NCBI RefSeq assembly: GCF_030813055.1
Contig: NZ_JAUSTW010000002.1
Coordinates: 62,001-126,000, forward strand
DNA length: 64,000 bases
Source: Neobacillus ginsengisoli
GTDB lineage: Bacteria; Bacillota; Bacilli; Bacillales_B; DSM-18226
Reading direction: 5' to 3'
In this document: positions 28,727 to 36,854 of the stretch, piece by piece
Numbering within the stretch: the stretch's first letter is position 1
Layout of the letters: each line of letters begins with the position of its first letter
Translations under genes and position numbers: made by a program
The notes under the pieces: generated by a model
What the model was told of the DNA's origin: nothing
The model's database searches: none
Seen by the model: the letters and a program-made list of their open reading frames with translations, nothing else

Positions 28727-28864
28727 TTTTCAAAAAAATTAAGCGCTTTCAGATTTTTTTTTTGACTGAATAAATTTTGACTGCCTTAAAGATTCAGGCG
28801 ACTATTTAAGAAAAATAGGTTATGGCGATTGGTTTTAATGATGAAAAAACGGACTTTTTAAGGG

Positions 28865-28905
28865 CCTGACCTCCGACAATGTATCGTGTCGGGAGCAGGT
28901 CTTTT
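28865..28905 (+). terminator. Orphan terminator-like hairpin
   Basis: CCTG...CTCCGACA faces TGTCGG-GAG...CAGG (small bulges), then TCTTTTAG. No intact gene precedes it on the plus strand; it may belong to a lost gene. Bases 28727-28860 between the two hairpins show nothing else I can name except a partial cre-like GCGCTTTCA. Confidence 0.45.
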
Positions 28906-28915
28906 AGTTTATTTG

Positions 28916-29092
28916 CTAATTGTCATTTGGGGTATGGATGTTTAATAAATGGTTAAAAAAGCTTGATTCAGATTTGTTTAAACTGGTAATTTTTAATAAA
29001 TCAGCCCGCGAATTCATCCCATATTCAATAATTTTGCTAACAATTAAACTTCTATTTATTTTTTTGATATATGCAGCATCTCCGGTCATCAT
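28916..29092 (-). pseudogene. Truncated ROK repressor copy (DNA-binding region only)
   Basis: A 58-codon minus-strand ORF, preceded by AAAGGAGG, whose first 33 or so residues match the start of the ROK repressor at 23132-24295: TGDAAYIKKINRSLI is identical and GMxSRADL is shared. After that the match breaks and the frame stops at 28916; the rest of the winged helix and the whole ROK domain are missing. It is divergent from the LarA-like gene and the second ROK operator lies in between, mirroring the intact ROK-uxaC arrangement. Probably a decayed duplicate; a short peptide may still be made. Confidence 0.75.
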
Positions 29093-29161
29093 ATTTTTCC
29101 TCCTTTGGTTCGTACATTTTTACAAATTACTTCAAAATGGGAATACAGTACGGCATATATA

Positions 29162-29190
29162 TTGACGTAAAGTAACCATAATGATATTAT
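29162..29190 (+). promoter_or_regulatory. Promoter of the LarA-like/uxuB unit
   Basis: -35 TTGACG (29162-29167), 17-base spacer, -10 TATTAT (29185-29190) with TG one base upstream. Predicted start near 29197, just before the operator. Confidence 0.75.
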
Positions 29191-29198
29191 ACAGATAA

Positions 29199-29223
29199 TT
29201 AATTTGTTTGATAAACAAATTAA
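29199..29223. promoter_or_regulatory. ROK repressor operator 2
   Basis: 25-base palindrome with half-site TTAATTTGTTT on the left and AAACAAATTAA on the right, one mismatch near the centre. Nearly identical to 24431-24457 and at the same position relative to its promoter. Confidence 0.8.
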
Positions 29224-29377
29224 ATAAAATAATAAATAAATTATTTATTTCAGAAATCATAAAATCCATTTAAGAAGAATTATTTTGAAAGGGATTGCAA
29301 TAAGTTAACATACTGGTTTGGTTCTAATTATTACATGGATTATAAACCCCTGAGTAACACTTATGATATAGAAAGGA

Positions 29378-30658
29378 ATGAAGCAGACCGTGGGTATTCT
29401 ACAAGAATTATTGAAAGATATTCCCGTACCAAAAATGGCAAAAGTAAAAGTGAAGTTTGATAATAAAAAGATTATTGATCTTGGTCAAGAATTGAATGGA
29501 AAATTAAACATTGAAAATATCGTCGGGAAAATTCAACCCGGAATGGAAATAGCTGTAGCAATCGGAAGCCGAGGCCTTGATCGTATTGTTGAAATTACAG
29601 CCGTTACAGTTCAATTTCTAAAAGATTTAGGAGCGAAACCTTTTATTGTGCCGAGTATGGGAAGTCATGGCGGGGCAACGGCAGAAGGACAGCGTGCTGT
29701 TTTAGAGCACCTTGGGGTTAGCGAAAAAAGCGTTGGTGCCGAAATTCGTTCTTCAATGGAGGTAGTGAAAGTAGGTGAATTACCAAATGGTTTACCGGTA
29801 TATGTAGATAAATTTGCTTCAGAAGCGGATGGAATCGTGGTTATTAACCGGGTGAAACCACATACTGCTTTCCGTGGACAGGTTGAGAGCGGAATTATGA
29901 AGATGATTAGTATTGGTTTAGGGAAGCAAAAAGGGGCTGAAGCCTGTCACCAAATGGGTTTTAAATATATGGCTGAAAATGTACCGGCCATGGCGAAAAT
30001 CATTATGGAGAAAACGCCGGTTCTTTTCGGGATTGCAACGGTTGAAAATGCATTTGATAAAGTGGCAATTATAGAAGTGCTTACTCCAAAAGAGATTATT
30101 GAAAAAGAACCCGAATTACAGAAACAAGCAAAAGCGTTATTGCCAAAGCTTTATTTTGATCAATTGGACGTCCTTGTAATTGATGAAATCGGTAAAAACA
30201 TTAGTGGTGATGGAATGGATCCGAATATCACGGGGCGTTATCCAACCCCGTATGCATCCGGTGGACCGGATGTTAACAAAATGGTGGTGCTTGATGTAAC
30301 GCCTCAATCAGAAGGGAATGCCAATGGAGTCGGAACGGCAGATTTTACAACCCAACGACTTGTAGACAAGATGGATAAAGAAGGAACCTATGCCAATGGG
30401 TTAACCTCAACCGTTGTGGCTCCAACAAAAATTGCTACGACACTGCCTACCGATAAACAGGCGATTCAAGCGGCTATTAAAACCTGCAATATCTTGGACT
30501 TTAAAAATGTAAAAATGGTTCGCATAAAAAATACACTTGTACTTAGTGAAATAGAAGTTTCAGAATCATTACTTGAGTATGTCGAAAAGCATCCAAATAT
30601 GGAACGAAGCTCAGATCTTTATGATTTTTCTTTCGATAAAAAAGAAAATTTATTTTAG
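29378..30658 (+). CDS. LarA-family nickel-dependent racemase/epimerase, probable mannonate/gluconate 2-epimerase
   Basis: A 426-residue protein of the lactate racemase superfamily, which uses the nickel pincer nucleotide cofactor to invert 2-hydroxyacids. Visible active-site elements: GSRG (Arg65), MGSHGG (His97), KPHTAF (His162), SGIMKM (Lys175, the residue that would bind the cofactor covalently) and ACHQMG (His191, nickel ligand). It starts the second ROK-controlled unit: this gene, uxuB, larE remnant, gntK, larC remnant. D-gluconate and D-mannonate differ only at C2, and gluconate 2-epimerase activity has been reported for LarA homologues, so it probably links uxuB product to gluconokinase. 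Function is inferred from family and context. The start codon follows AGAAAGGAATG; an internal start is possible. Confidence 0.82.
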   Translation: MKQTVGILQELLKDIPVPKMAKVKVKFDNKKIIDLGQELNGKLNIENIVGKIQPGMEIAVAIGSRGLDRIVEITAVTVQFLKDLGAKPFIVPSMGSHGGATAEGQRAVLEHLGVSEKSVGAEIRSSMEVVKVGELPNGLPVYVDKFASEADGIVVINRVKPHTAFRGQVESGIMKMISIGLGKQKGAEACHQMGFKYMAENVPAMAKIIMEKTPVLFGIATVENAFDKVAIIEVLTPKEIIEKEPELQKQAKALLPKLYFDQLDVLVIDEIGKNISGDGMDPNITGRYPTPYASGGPDVNKMVVLDVTPQSEGNANGVGTADFTTQRLVDKMDKEGTYANGLTSTVVAPTKIATTLPTDKQAIQAAIKTCNILDFKNVKMVRIKNTLVLSEIEVSESLLEYVEKHPNMERSSDLYDFSFDKKENLF

Positions 30659-30679
30659 ACAATTAGGGAGAGTAGAAAC

Positions 30680-31450
30680 ATGACAAACTTATTTGATTTG
30701 ACAGGAAAAACAGCGGTTGCAATCGGTGGAAATGGTGTATTAGGATCAAGCATGGCTAAAGGATTAGCAGCACAAGGAGCAAGAGTTGCCATTGTTGGAC
30801 GAAATTTGGAAAAAGCAGAGGAAGTTGTCAAGGACATTAAAGAGTGTGGCGGTGAGGCAAAAGCTTTTCAAGCAGATGTAAGTTTACAAGACTCTTTATT
30901 ACAAGTAGCGAATGAAATTGAACAATGGTCCGGCGGTTGGGATATTCTTTTGAATGCACCCGGTACAAACAGTGCGACACCATTTTTTGAACTCGGTATG
31001 GACGAGTGGGATAAAATTATGGATATCAACTTAAAAGGAATCGTGTTAACGTGTCAGATTTTCGCAAAAAGAATGATTGAACAGGAAAGAAAAGGCAGCA
31101 TCATTAATATTTCGTCTGTTTCTTCAACTACGCCGCTTTCAAGAGTGTTTACGTATTCAGTTTCAAAAGCAGGACTTAATAGCGTGACTCAGTTTTTAGC
31201 ACGTGAATTTGCTCCACATGGAATTCGTGTCAATGCGATTATTCCCGGCTTTTTCCCTGCTGAACAAAACCGGAAAATTTTGGACAAAGAACGAATTGAA
31301 TCTATTATGATGCATACACCAATGAAACGCTTTGGTGAGGCAGAAGAATTGCAAGGAACTGCTGTTTGGCTGGCTTCAGAACAAGCTTCAAGCTTTGTTA
31401 CCGGTGCTCTAATTCGAGTTGACGGCGGTTTTGGCAGCATGACCATTTAA
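30680..31450 (+). CDS. uxuB: SDR-type D-mannonate oxidoreductase (fructuronate reductase)
   Basis: Reduces D-fructuronate to D-mannonate with NAD(P)H. The 256-residue short-chain dehydrogenase has the glycine motif GGNGVLGSSMAKGL (about 17-30), the NAPGTN stretch in place of NAG, catalytic Ser in INISSV and YSVSK with catalytic Tyr and Lys. The end, RFGEAEELQGTAVWLAS...VDGGFGSMTI, is typical of the SDR-type UxuB (YjmF) of Bacillus. It follows the LarA-like gene by 21 bases with GGGAGAG before the ATG. It supplies the presumed epimerase substrate. Confidence 0.88.
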   Translation: MTNLFDLTGKTAVAIGGNGVLGSSMAKGLAAQGARVAIVGRNLEKAEEVVKDIKECGGEAKAFQADVSLQDSLLQVANEIEQWSGGWDILLNAPGTNSATPFFELGMDEWDKIMDINLKGIVLTCQIFAKRMIEQERKGSIINISSVSSTTPLSRVFTYSVSKAGLNSVTQFLAREFAPHGIRVNAIIPGFFPAEQNRKILDKERIESIMMHTPMKRFGEAEELQGTAVWLASEQASSFVTGALIRVDGGFGSMTI

Positions 31451-31540
31451 TAAATTCTTGCACATAAAGCTGCTGCCCATCAAATATGTTAAAAAAGTGG
31501 TTGTTGTTAAAAAGATTATCAAAGAAAGGGAGAACAGACA

Positions 31541-31875
31541 ATGTTAGCTGAGAAATATAACAACTTAGCGTCTATTCTCCGAGAAATGGAATCAGTAGTT
31601 GTAGCATTCTCAGGTGGAGTAGATAGTACATTTTTATTAAAGGCTGCAGTGGAGTTGAAAAAGCAGAAGCCTTTTTAAAAACCCTTGATATTCGTCAGGT
31701 GCGTGTCCGGACACATCAGGATATTGCAAGAATCGAGGTTGAACCAAATGATATGAAAACCATTCTGGAAAACCATGAATCTATTGTAAATGAACTGCAA
31801 AATTACGGTTATAAATATATTACTTTAGATTTAATAGGGTACCTGAGCGGCAGTATGAACAAGGTTCTTGCTTAA
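31541..31875 (+). pseudogene. larE: larE remnant (cofactor sulfur transferase)
   Basis: Two ends of LarE joined by a deletion. The first 45 codons (31541-31678, after AAAGGGAG) contain the PP-loop SGGVDSTF. From about 31654 another frame gives the LarE C-terminus (DIRQVRVRTHQDIARIEVE to GSMNKVLA, stop at 31875). LarE normally has about 270 residues; some 150-160, including the sacrificial Cys region, are missing, and the frames do not match. LarE supplies both sulfur atoms of the nickel pincer cofactor, so this locus can no longer do that step. Confidence 0.85.
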
Positions 31876-31922
31876 AATATATACTGGATTGTCATGCTTT
31901 AATATTTAGATTAAATAAAGGG

Positions 31923-31954
31923 GAAAGGGCTTTGGAATGATCCAAGGCCCTTTC
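31923..31954. other. Strong hairpin between the larE remnant and gntK
   Basis: GAAAGGGC-T-TTGGA faces TCCAA-G-GCCCTTTC, 14 pairs with one G-U, four-base loop. No T-run follows on the plus strand; it may reduce read-through into gntK or be an RNA-stability element. Confidence 0.45.
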
Positions 31955-32024
31955 AATTAAGACAAGCAAAATAATATATAGATCTATACCATTCCAATAG
32001 TATTTATAAAAAGGAAGATGAAGG

Positions 32025-33497
32025 ATGGCAAGAGAGTTTGTATTAGGGATTGATATTGGTACAACAAGTGTCAAAGCATGCGTTTTTAATTTGAAAGGAA
32101 ATTCAATTTCCGAGTCTGAGGAATTGATTAGCTCCTATTACCCGCAGCCCGGCTGGGTGGAGCAAAATCCGGACGATATTGAGCGAGCTGCAGTTCAAGC
32201 AGTAAGAGTTACTGTTGAAAAAGCAGGGATTGAGAATAACGAAATAATAACACTTGGGTTTTCATCTGCCATGCATTCACTTATATGTATAAATGAAGAC
32301 GGTATGCCATTGTCACCTGCAATTATTTGGGCTGATGGAAGAAGTAATCCTCAAGCTGAAAAAATAATGGAAACACATGGGCACAGAATTTATTCAAAAA
32401 CAGGGACACCTATTCACCCTATGTCACCATTTTTAAAATTATTATGGATGAAGGAAACACAATATGAACCATATAAAAAAGCGAAATATTTTATGTCAAT
32501 TAAGGAGTATTTACTAGAGAGATGGTTTGGACAAAGGGTTGTTGACTATTCCATGGCATCCGCAACAGGATTATTCAATCCCCATACACATCAATGGGAC
32601 AACGAATTATTGGAACTTACGGGCATAGACAGTGATCAGCTTTCGAAACTTGTCCCGCCTACCGAAATATTAAGAGGAATCAAGAGAAATATTGCGGAAG
32701 AAATGGGAATTAATCCGGAAATACCGTTTGTGGTCGGAGCTGCAGACGGACAATTGGCTAATTTAGGGATTGGGGCTATTCTCCCAGGTGAAGTTGCCGT
32801 TTCAGTTGGGACTAGCGGTGCCATAAGGCAATTAACAAAAGGAACTAAAATAAGTGAAAATCATGAAACCTTTTGTTATTCCTTTACGGAGGAAACCACC
32901 ATTATTGGCGGTCCAACGAATAATGGCGGTATCGTACTCCAATGGTTAAAAGAGTTGATGAACTACCAAGGAAGCTATAATGAATTTCTTTCTGAAGCGG
33001 AGCACGTTGCACCCGGGGCCGAAGGAATTATCTTTCTACCATATATAAATGGGGAAAGAGCTCCGTTGTGGAATCAACATGCAAAAGGGAATTTTTATGG
33101 AGTATCAATCACACATAAAAAGGAACATTTTATCCGCGCAGTGCTTGAAGGAATAACTTTTAATCTTTTTCAAATAGGGAAAGCTTTAGAGAGATTGGCA
33201 GGAGAACCGCAAAAGATTTTTGTTAACGGCGGTTTATCAAGGTCAACCATTTGGCTGCAGATGATGGCTGATATTTTTGAAACTGAAATTTTTGTTTCCG
33301 AGACACATAACAGTGCGGCATGGGGAGCAGCTTGGACAGCATTAGTGGCCATTGGCAAAGCTAATTCCTTTGAAGAAATTAAAAGGAATATCCCTATGGG
33401 GAATGCATTTATCCCCAATAATGAAAACAGTGCAGTCTATAAAAATATTTATGAGAAATATGAAATGTTGGCAAAGGATATAGCCAAGCACTTTTAA
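32025..33497 (+). CDS. gntK: Gluconokinase (FGGY family), copy 1
   Basis: Phosphorylates gluconate to 6-phosphogluconate. The 490-residue FGGY sugar kinase has the phosphate-1 loop GIDIGTTSVKACVF (8-21), the catalytic Asp in IIWADGRS, the adenosine-site stretch FVNGGLSRS and the FGGY signature near 360 (NFYGVSITHKKEHFIRAV). AAAGGAAGATGAAGG precedes the ATG. It lies in the ROK-controlled unit between the larE and larC remnants, where it would take gluconate made from mannonate; another family sugar acid cannot be excluded. It is clearly paralogous to the kinase at 36855. Confidence 0.88.
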   Translation: MAREFVLGIDIGTTSVKACVFNLKGNSISESEELISSYYPQPGWVEQNPDDIERAAVQAVRVTVEKAGIENNEIITLGFSSAMHSLICINEDGMPLSPAIIWADGRSNPQAEKIMETHGHRIYSKTGTPIHPMSPFLKLLWMKETQYEPYKKAKYFMSIKEYLLERWFGQRVVDYSMASATGLFNPHTHQWDNELLELTGIDSDQLSKLVPPTEILRGIKRNIAEEMGINPEIPFVVGAADGQLANLGIGAILPGEVAVSVGTSGAIRQLTKGTKISENHETFCYSFTEETTIIGGPTNNGGIVLQWLKELMNYQGSYNEFLSEAEHVAPGAEGIIFLPYINGERAPLWNQHAKGNFYGVSITHKKEHFIRAVLEGITFNLFQIGKALERLAGEPQKIFVNGGLSRSTIWLQMMADIFETEIFVSETHNSAAWGAAWTALVAIGKANSFEEIKRNIPMGNAFIPNNENSAVYKNIYEKYEMLAKDIAKHF

Positions 33498-33546
33498 TAA
33501 TTTCTTACTGAACAAATTGGGTTTTTTGAATAAAGGGGGTTGGATA

Positions 33547-33624
33547 GTGGGGATTGGGTATGGTGCAGGGACAAAAAGTTTTAAAAGTCATCCAAATGTG
33601 GTCCGTGTTATTATTGGGGAGTAA
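33547..33624 (+). pseudogene. larC N-terminal domain remnant
   Basis: The frame GIGYGAGTKSFKSHPNVV...GE then stop is the end of the LarC first domain, whose usual form is GYGAGT...PNVLRV.LGE. The preceding some 230 residues are missing; upstream bases belong to gntK. It stands 56 bases before the separate LarC2 frame. Confidence 0.7.
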
Positions 33625-33680
33625 GCTTTTTTCACTGGAATGAATCGGTCAACAACAATAATGTGAGAGGAGTTTTCCAG

Positions 33681-34145
33681 ATGGTTTCTCAACTACCTCC
33701 GGATCATGAACATCTTGATAATCAAATGTTTAAAATGGAAGTGAATCTCGATGACATTCCGGGAGAATGGCTTGGATATGTAATGGATTTACTTTTCGAT
33801 TCCGGTGCAAATGATGTATTCTATACCCCAATTTATATGAAGAAAAATAGACCTGGAGTATTACTTCAATTACTCTGTTCAAGTGAAAATATTAATAAAA
33901 TGAAAGAAATTCTGTTTAAGGAAACTACCACACTCGGTTTACGTTATTACCCCCTAACAGTCCACCGATTAGAAAGAGTGTTTAGAAGCGTTGATACACA
34001 ATGGGGTACCGTGATGGTTAAAGAGGGAATTCTCGATGGAAAAATCGTTCAAAGAGCACCGGAGTTTGAAGAATGTAAAAACATTGCCCAAACCCATAAT
34101 GTTCCTTTGAAAAAGGTTTATGAACAGGTGTGGAAGTCAAAATGA
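33681..34145 (+). CDS. larC: LarC C-terminal domain (nickel insertion), stand-alone
   Basis: A 154-residue frame equal to the second domain of LarC, the CTP-dependent enzyme that inserts nickel into the pincer cofactor. Family features are VNLDDIPGEWLGYVMDLLF, DVFYTPIYMKKNRPG and LGLRYYPLTVHRLER. The ATG at 33681 follows AGAGGAG by nine bases; a GTG at 33663 is less likely. In lactobacilli LarC is read through as LarC1 plus LarC2. Here the first domain is nearly all gone (33547-33624), so this product alone is unlikely to complete nickel insertion. Classed as CDS because the frame and ribosome site are intact. Confidence 0.75.
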   Translation: MVSQLPPDHEHLDNQMFKMEVNLDDIPGEWLGYVMDLLFDSGANDVFYTPIYMKKNRPGVLLQLLCSSENINKMKEILFKETTTLGLRYYPLTVHRLERVFRSVDTQWGTVMVKEGILDGKIVQRAPEFEECKNIAQTHNVPLKKVYEQVWKSK

Positions 34146-34243
34146 TAGAGAGGAATTCCACTATGACAAGCAGTTGCTTCGGTAAAATCCCTTCCAATTA
34201 CGGGACAGGGGGATTTGCCCTTATTGAGATGGATGCTTTAAAT

Positions 34244-34289
34244 AAAAAGAGTTGCTGTTTGGTTTAACCTTTGCAGCAACTCTTTTTTT
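34244..34289 (+). terminator. Terminator at the end of the LarA-like unit
   Basis: AAAAAGAGTTGCTG faces CAGCAACTCTTTTTTT with a 16-base loop. The 314-base gap 34146-34459 holds this terminator, the gntP promoter and the cre site. Confidence 0.88.
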
Positions 34290-34352
34290 GTTTGCGCTTA
34301 TAAGTGGAAGTGAAAAGTTGAAATATCGATAAATATTTTTTAAAAAAATGTA

Positions 34353-34381
34353 TTGCATTGTGAAAATTTTTTTCATATAAT
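34353..34381 (+). promoter_or_regulatory. Sigma-A promoter of gntP
   Basis: -35 TTGCAT (34353-34358), 17-base spacer, consensus -10 TATAAT (34376-34381). Confidence 0.75.
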
Positions 34382-34393
34382 TTACTCAACAGA

Positions 34394-34407
34394 TGAAAGT
34401 GCTTTCA
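34394..34407 (+). promoter_or_regulatory. cre site at the gntP start
   Basis: TGAAAGTGCTTTCA, 13 of 14 to the CcpA consensus, at about +7 to +20. A second partial copy (AAAGCGCTTGCA) follows directly. Indicates glucose repression of gluconate uptake. Confidence 0.7.
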
Positions 34408-34459
34408 AAAAGCGCTTGCAAAAAGTGAAGTTTAAAAATATTTTTGGGGGGTCTCATTC

Positions 34460-35809
34460 ATGTTATTATTCATTGTTTTTGCTGCAATTGTGGCTTTGCT
34501 GTTACTTATTACTGTGGCGAAGTTAAATCCTTTTGTAGCCCTTATTATTACCGCGGTCGGAGTAGGTTTGGCAACAGGTATGCCATTGATTGCACCGGAT
34601 CCAACACATCCCGGAATCATTGATTCAATCAAAGCCGGTATGGGTAATACCTTAGGGTTCCTAGCAATTGTTCTCGGTCTTGGAACCATGCTTGGTAAAA
34701 TGATGGCTGAATCGGGTGGTGCTGAACGCATAGCCCAAACCCTGATTAAACGCTTCGGTGAAAAGAATGTTCACTGGGCAATGATGGTTGTAGCTTTTAT
34801 CGTCGGTATTCCTGTATTTTTCCAAGTTGGTTTTGTTCTATTAGTGCCACTAGTGTTTACGATCGCTCGGCAAACAGGTGTTTCACTCGTTAAGATCGGT
34901 GTTCCGTTAGTAGCCGGTTTATCAGTTGTCCACGGGCTTGTTCCTCCACACCCGGCAGCAATGGCTGCAGTAGGTATTTTCAAAGCAAATGTCGGTAAAA
35001 CAATTATCTACTCGCTTATCGTTGGTCTTCCAACTGCAATTATTGCCGGACCATTATACGGCGCTTGGATTGGAAAACGTATTCATAAAACAGTTCCAAA
35101 AGAACTCGCAGATCAAATGGCAGCACCAAAAGATTTGAAGGAACTTCCAGGCTTTTTTAACACAGTATTTACCATTCTTGTACCTGTTATCTTAATGCTT
35201 TCTTCATCTGTATCAGAGCTAGTAATGGAAAAAGGCAGTTTCGGATATAAAGCTTTTCATTTTGTAGGAGATCCGGTTGTTGCTTTATTAATTGCAACTG
35301 TTTATTCATTCTTTAGCCTTGGTTTCTTCCGCGGCATGAGTCGTGAAACCGTATTAAAGTTTACAAATGATTGCTTGGCTCCAACTGCTTCGATTCTTTT
35401 AGTGATTGGCGGCGGCGGAGCATTCAATAAAGTACTACTTGATTCAGGAATTGGTACTTACATTGCTGAATTAGCTAAAGCATCGCATATGTCTCCAATT
35501 CTTTTAGGCTGGGGAATCGCAGCAATGATTCGTATTGCAACCGGATCGGCAACAGTATCAATGATGACTGCTGCAGGTATCGTTGCACCGATTGCAGCAG
35601 CAATTCCAGGTACAAATGTTGAACTTCTTGTTTTAGCGACCGGTGCGGGTTCTCTTATTCTTTCTCACGTGAATGACTCCGGTTTCTGGATGATAAAAGA
35701 GTATTTTGGGATGACAGTAAAAGAAACATTAATGACCTGGACTGCACTGGAAACAATTTTATCTGTGGCAGCACTCTGCTTTATTCTTATCTTAAATGTT
35801 ATAGTATAA
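34460..35809 (+). CDS. gntP: GntP family gluconate:H+ symporter
   Basis: Inner-membrane permease of 449 residues with about 12 to 14 hydrophobic segments. GntP-family landmarks are KMMAESGGAERIAQTL near residue 75, GIPVFFQVGFVLLVPL near 116, VPPHPAAMA near 160 and HVNDSGFW near 400. The ATG follows TTGGGGGG. It has its own promoter and cre site and is separated from the genes on both sides by terminators. It imports gluconate for the gluconokinases on either side; other aldonates are possible. Confidence 0.93.
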   Translation: MLLFIVFAAIVALLLLITVAKLNPFVALIITAVGVGLATGMPLIAPDPTHPGIIDSIKAGMGNTLGFLAIVLGLGTMLGKMMAESGGAERIAQTLIKRFGEKNVHWAMMVVAFIVGIPVFFQVGFVLLVPLVFTIARQTGVSLVKIGVPLVAGLSVVHGLVPPHPAAMAAVGIFKANVGKTIIYSLIVGLPTAIIAGPLYGAWIGKRIHKTVPKELADQMAAPKDLKELPGFFNTVFTILVPVILMLSSSVSELVMEKGSFGYKAFHFVGDPVVALLIATVYSFFSLGFFRGMSRETVLKFTNDCLAPTASILLVIGGGGAFNKVLLDSGIGTYIAELAKASHMSPILLGWGIAAMIRIATGSATVSMMTAAGIVAPIAAAIPGTNVELLVLATGAGSLILSHVNDSGFWMIKEYFGMTVKETLMTWTALETILSVAALCFILILNVIV

Positions 35810-35820
35810 TAGAAAATATT

Positions 35821-35851
35821 AAAAAGGTGAGCCCAGTGGGTTCACCTTTTA
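35821..35851. terminator. Bidirectional terminator between gntP and rpiR-type genes
   Basis: AAAAGGTGA-CCCA faces TGGG-TCACCTTTT; T-run on both strands. Confidence 0.75.
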
Positions 35852-35880
35852 ATAGCAAATAGCTTTTGCATTGTTTTTCT

Positions 35881-36726
35881 TTACATTCTAGTATCTGAAA
35901 TAGCACCTCGGATTTTATCAAGCGCAGTCTTTGCTTTTTCTTTGTTCAATATCATAAGGTTTACATAAAGCGCATCAATGAGACTTAATTGAGCAATCCT
36001 TGATGCCAACGCTTCTGATCGATATTCCGTTTCATCGGAGCTAGTGTACAGTGCTACATCCACATTTTGGCTAATGGGAGATTTTGGAAAGCTGGTTATA
36101 CCAATCGTTTTGGCACCATTTTCATTTGCCGTATTTAAAATATCGATGGTATCTTTATTTGCTCCTGAGTGGGAAATGATCACTGCTACGTCATTTTTTG
36201 TTAACTGTGATGCAGACATCAATTGAAAATGTGAATCTAGAAATGCAAAAGCTTTTATTCCGGTTCGTATAAACTTGTGATAAGCATCCATGGCAATCAC
36301 GGCTGAGCCTCCCGTACCATAAAACTCAACTCTTTCTGCATGATGAAGTAATTCTACCGCTTTTTGGATCGAATCACTTTCGATAATCTGCAGGGTATTT
36401 TCTAAGGTTCTGATATTTGATTTAAATACCTTTTCCGAAATGGTTTTTTCATTATCCTGTTCGGTTATTTCTTCGTGTATCTGTTTTATTGGAGTAATAA
36501 TTTCCGAAGCAAGTGCAATTTTCATAGCTTGATATCCTTTAAATCCGATTCGCTTGCAAAAACGAAAGACAGTGGCATCAGCAACGTTCAAGTCTTCAGC
36601 CACTTCATTAATGGTACTATGAATAATTTTATCGGGGGTATCCAATATATAATTAGCAATTTTCTTTTCCTTTTCACTAAATCTCGCATAATAGGAACGA
36701 ATTTTTCCTAAGCAACTATTTGTCAT
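35881..36726 (-). CDS. RpiR/MurR family transcriptional regulator
   Basis: A 281-residue regulator with an N-terminal RpiR helix-turn-helix (about 1-77: TINEVAEDLNVADATVFRFCKRIG) and a C-terminal SIS sugar-phosphate-binding domain (about 125-255, with GTGGSAVIAMDA and VISHSGANKDT). RpiR proteins usually sense a sugar phosphate; here 6-phosphogluconate is the natural candidate. It is divergent from the second gluconokinase and convergent with gntP, so it probably takes the place of GntR in controlling gluconate genes. A short minus-strand leader contains ATACTATAAGTATAAC, a possible operator dyad. Confidence 0.88.
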   Translation of the reverse strand: MTNSCLGKIRSYYARFSEKEKKIANYILDTPDKIIHSTINEVAEDLNVADATVFRFCKRIGFKGYQAMKIALASEIITPIKQIHEEITEQDNEKTISEKVFKSNIRTLENTLQIIESDSIQKAVELLHHAERVEFYGTGGSAVIAMDAYHKFIRTGIKAFAFLDSHFQLMSASQLTKNDVAVIISHSGANKDTIDILNTANENGAKTIGITSFPKSPISQNVDVALYTSSDETEYRSEALASRIAQLSLIDALYVNLMILNKEKAKTALDKIRGAISDTRM

Positions 36727-36789
36727 GGGGATTTCCTTTCAACAATTGGGTAGATACTATAAGTATAACATATTTGAAAAATTTTTTAT

Positions 36790-36803
36790 TGTAAACGATT
36801 TCA
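36790..36803 (+). promoter_or_regulatory. cre site before gluconokinase copy 2
   Basis: TGTAAACGATTTCA fits TGWAANCGNTNWCA at all 14 positions. It lies 52 bases before the start codon in the divergent gap with the rpiR-type gene. Confidence 0.8.
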
Positions 36804-36854
36804 AAAATGAAAAATTTATTTTTGTTTTTTATAAAAGAAGGGGGATTAGTTTTC

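Noticed and set aside
28739..28755. cre-like GCGCTTTCA after gnd
   Set aside because: Only 12 of 14 consensus positions and no intact gene behind it on either strand.
31977..31988. Palindrome TATAGATCTATA before gntK copy 1
   Set aside because: Short AT-rich palindrome that can arise by chance; no second copy was noticed.
34162..34266. Tiny plus-strand ORF of 34 codons after the larC remnant
   Set aside because: It has a GAGAGGA site before the ATG but runs into the terminator stem and has no recognisable family; more likely part of the trailer or a relic.
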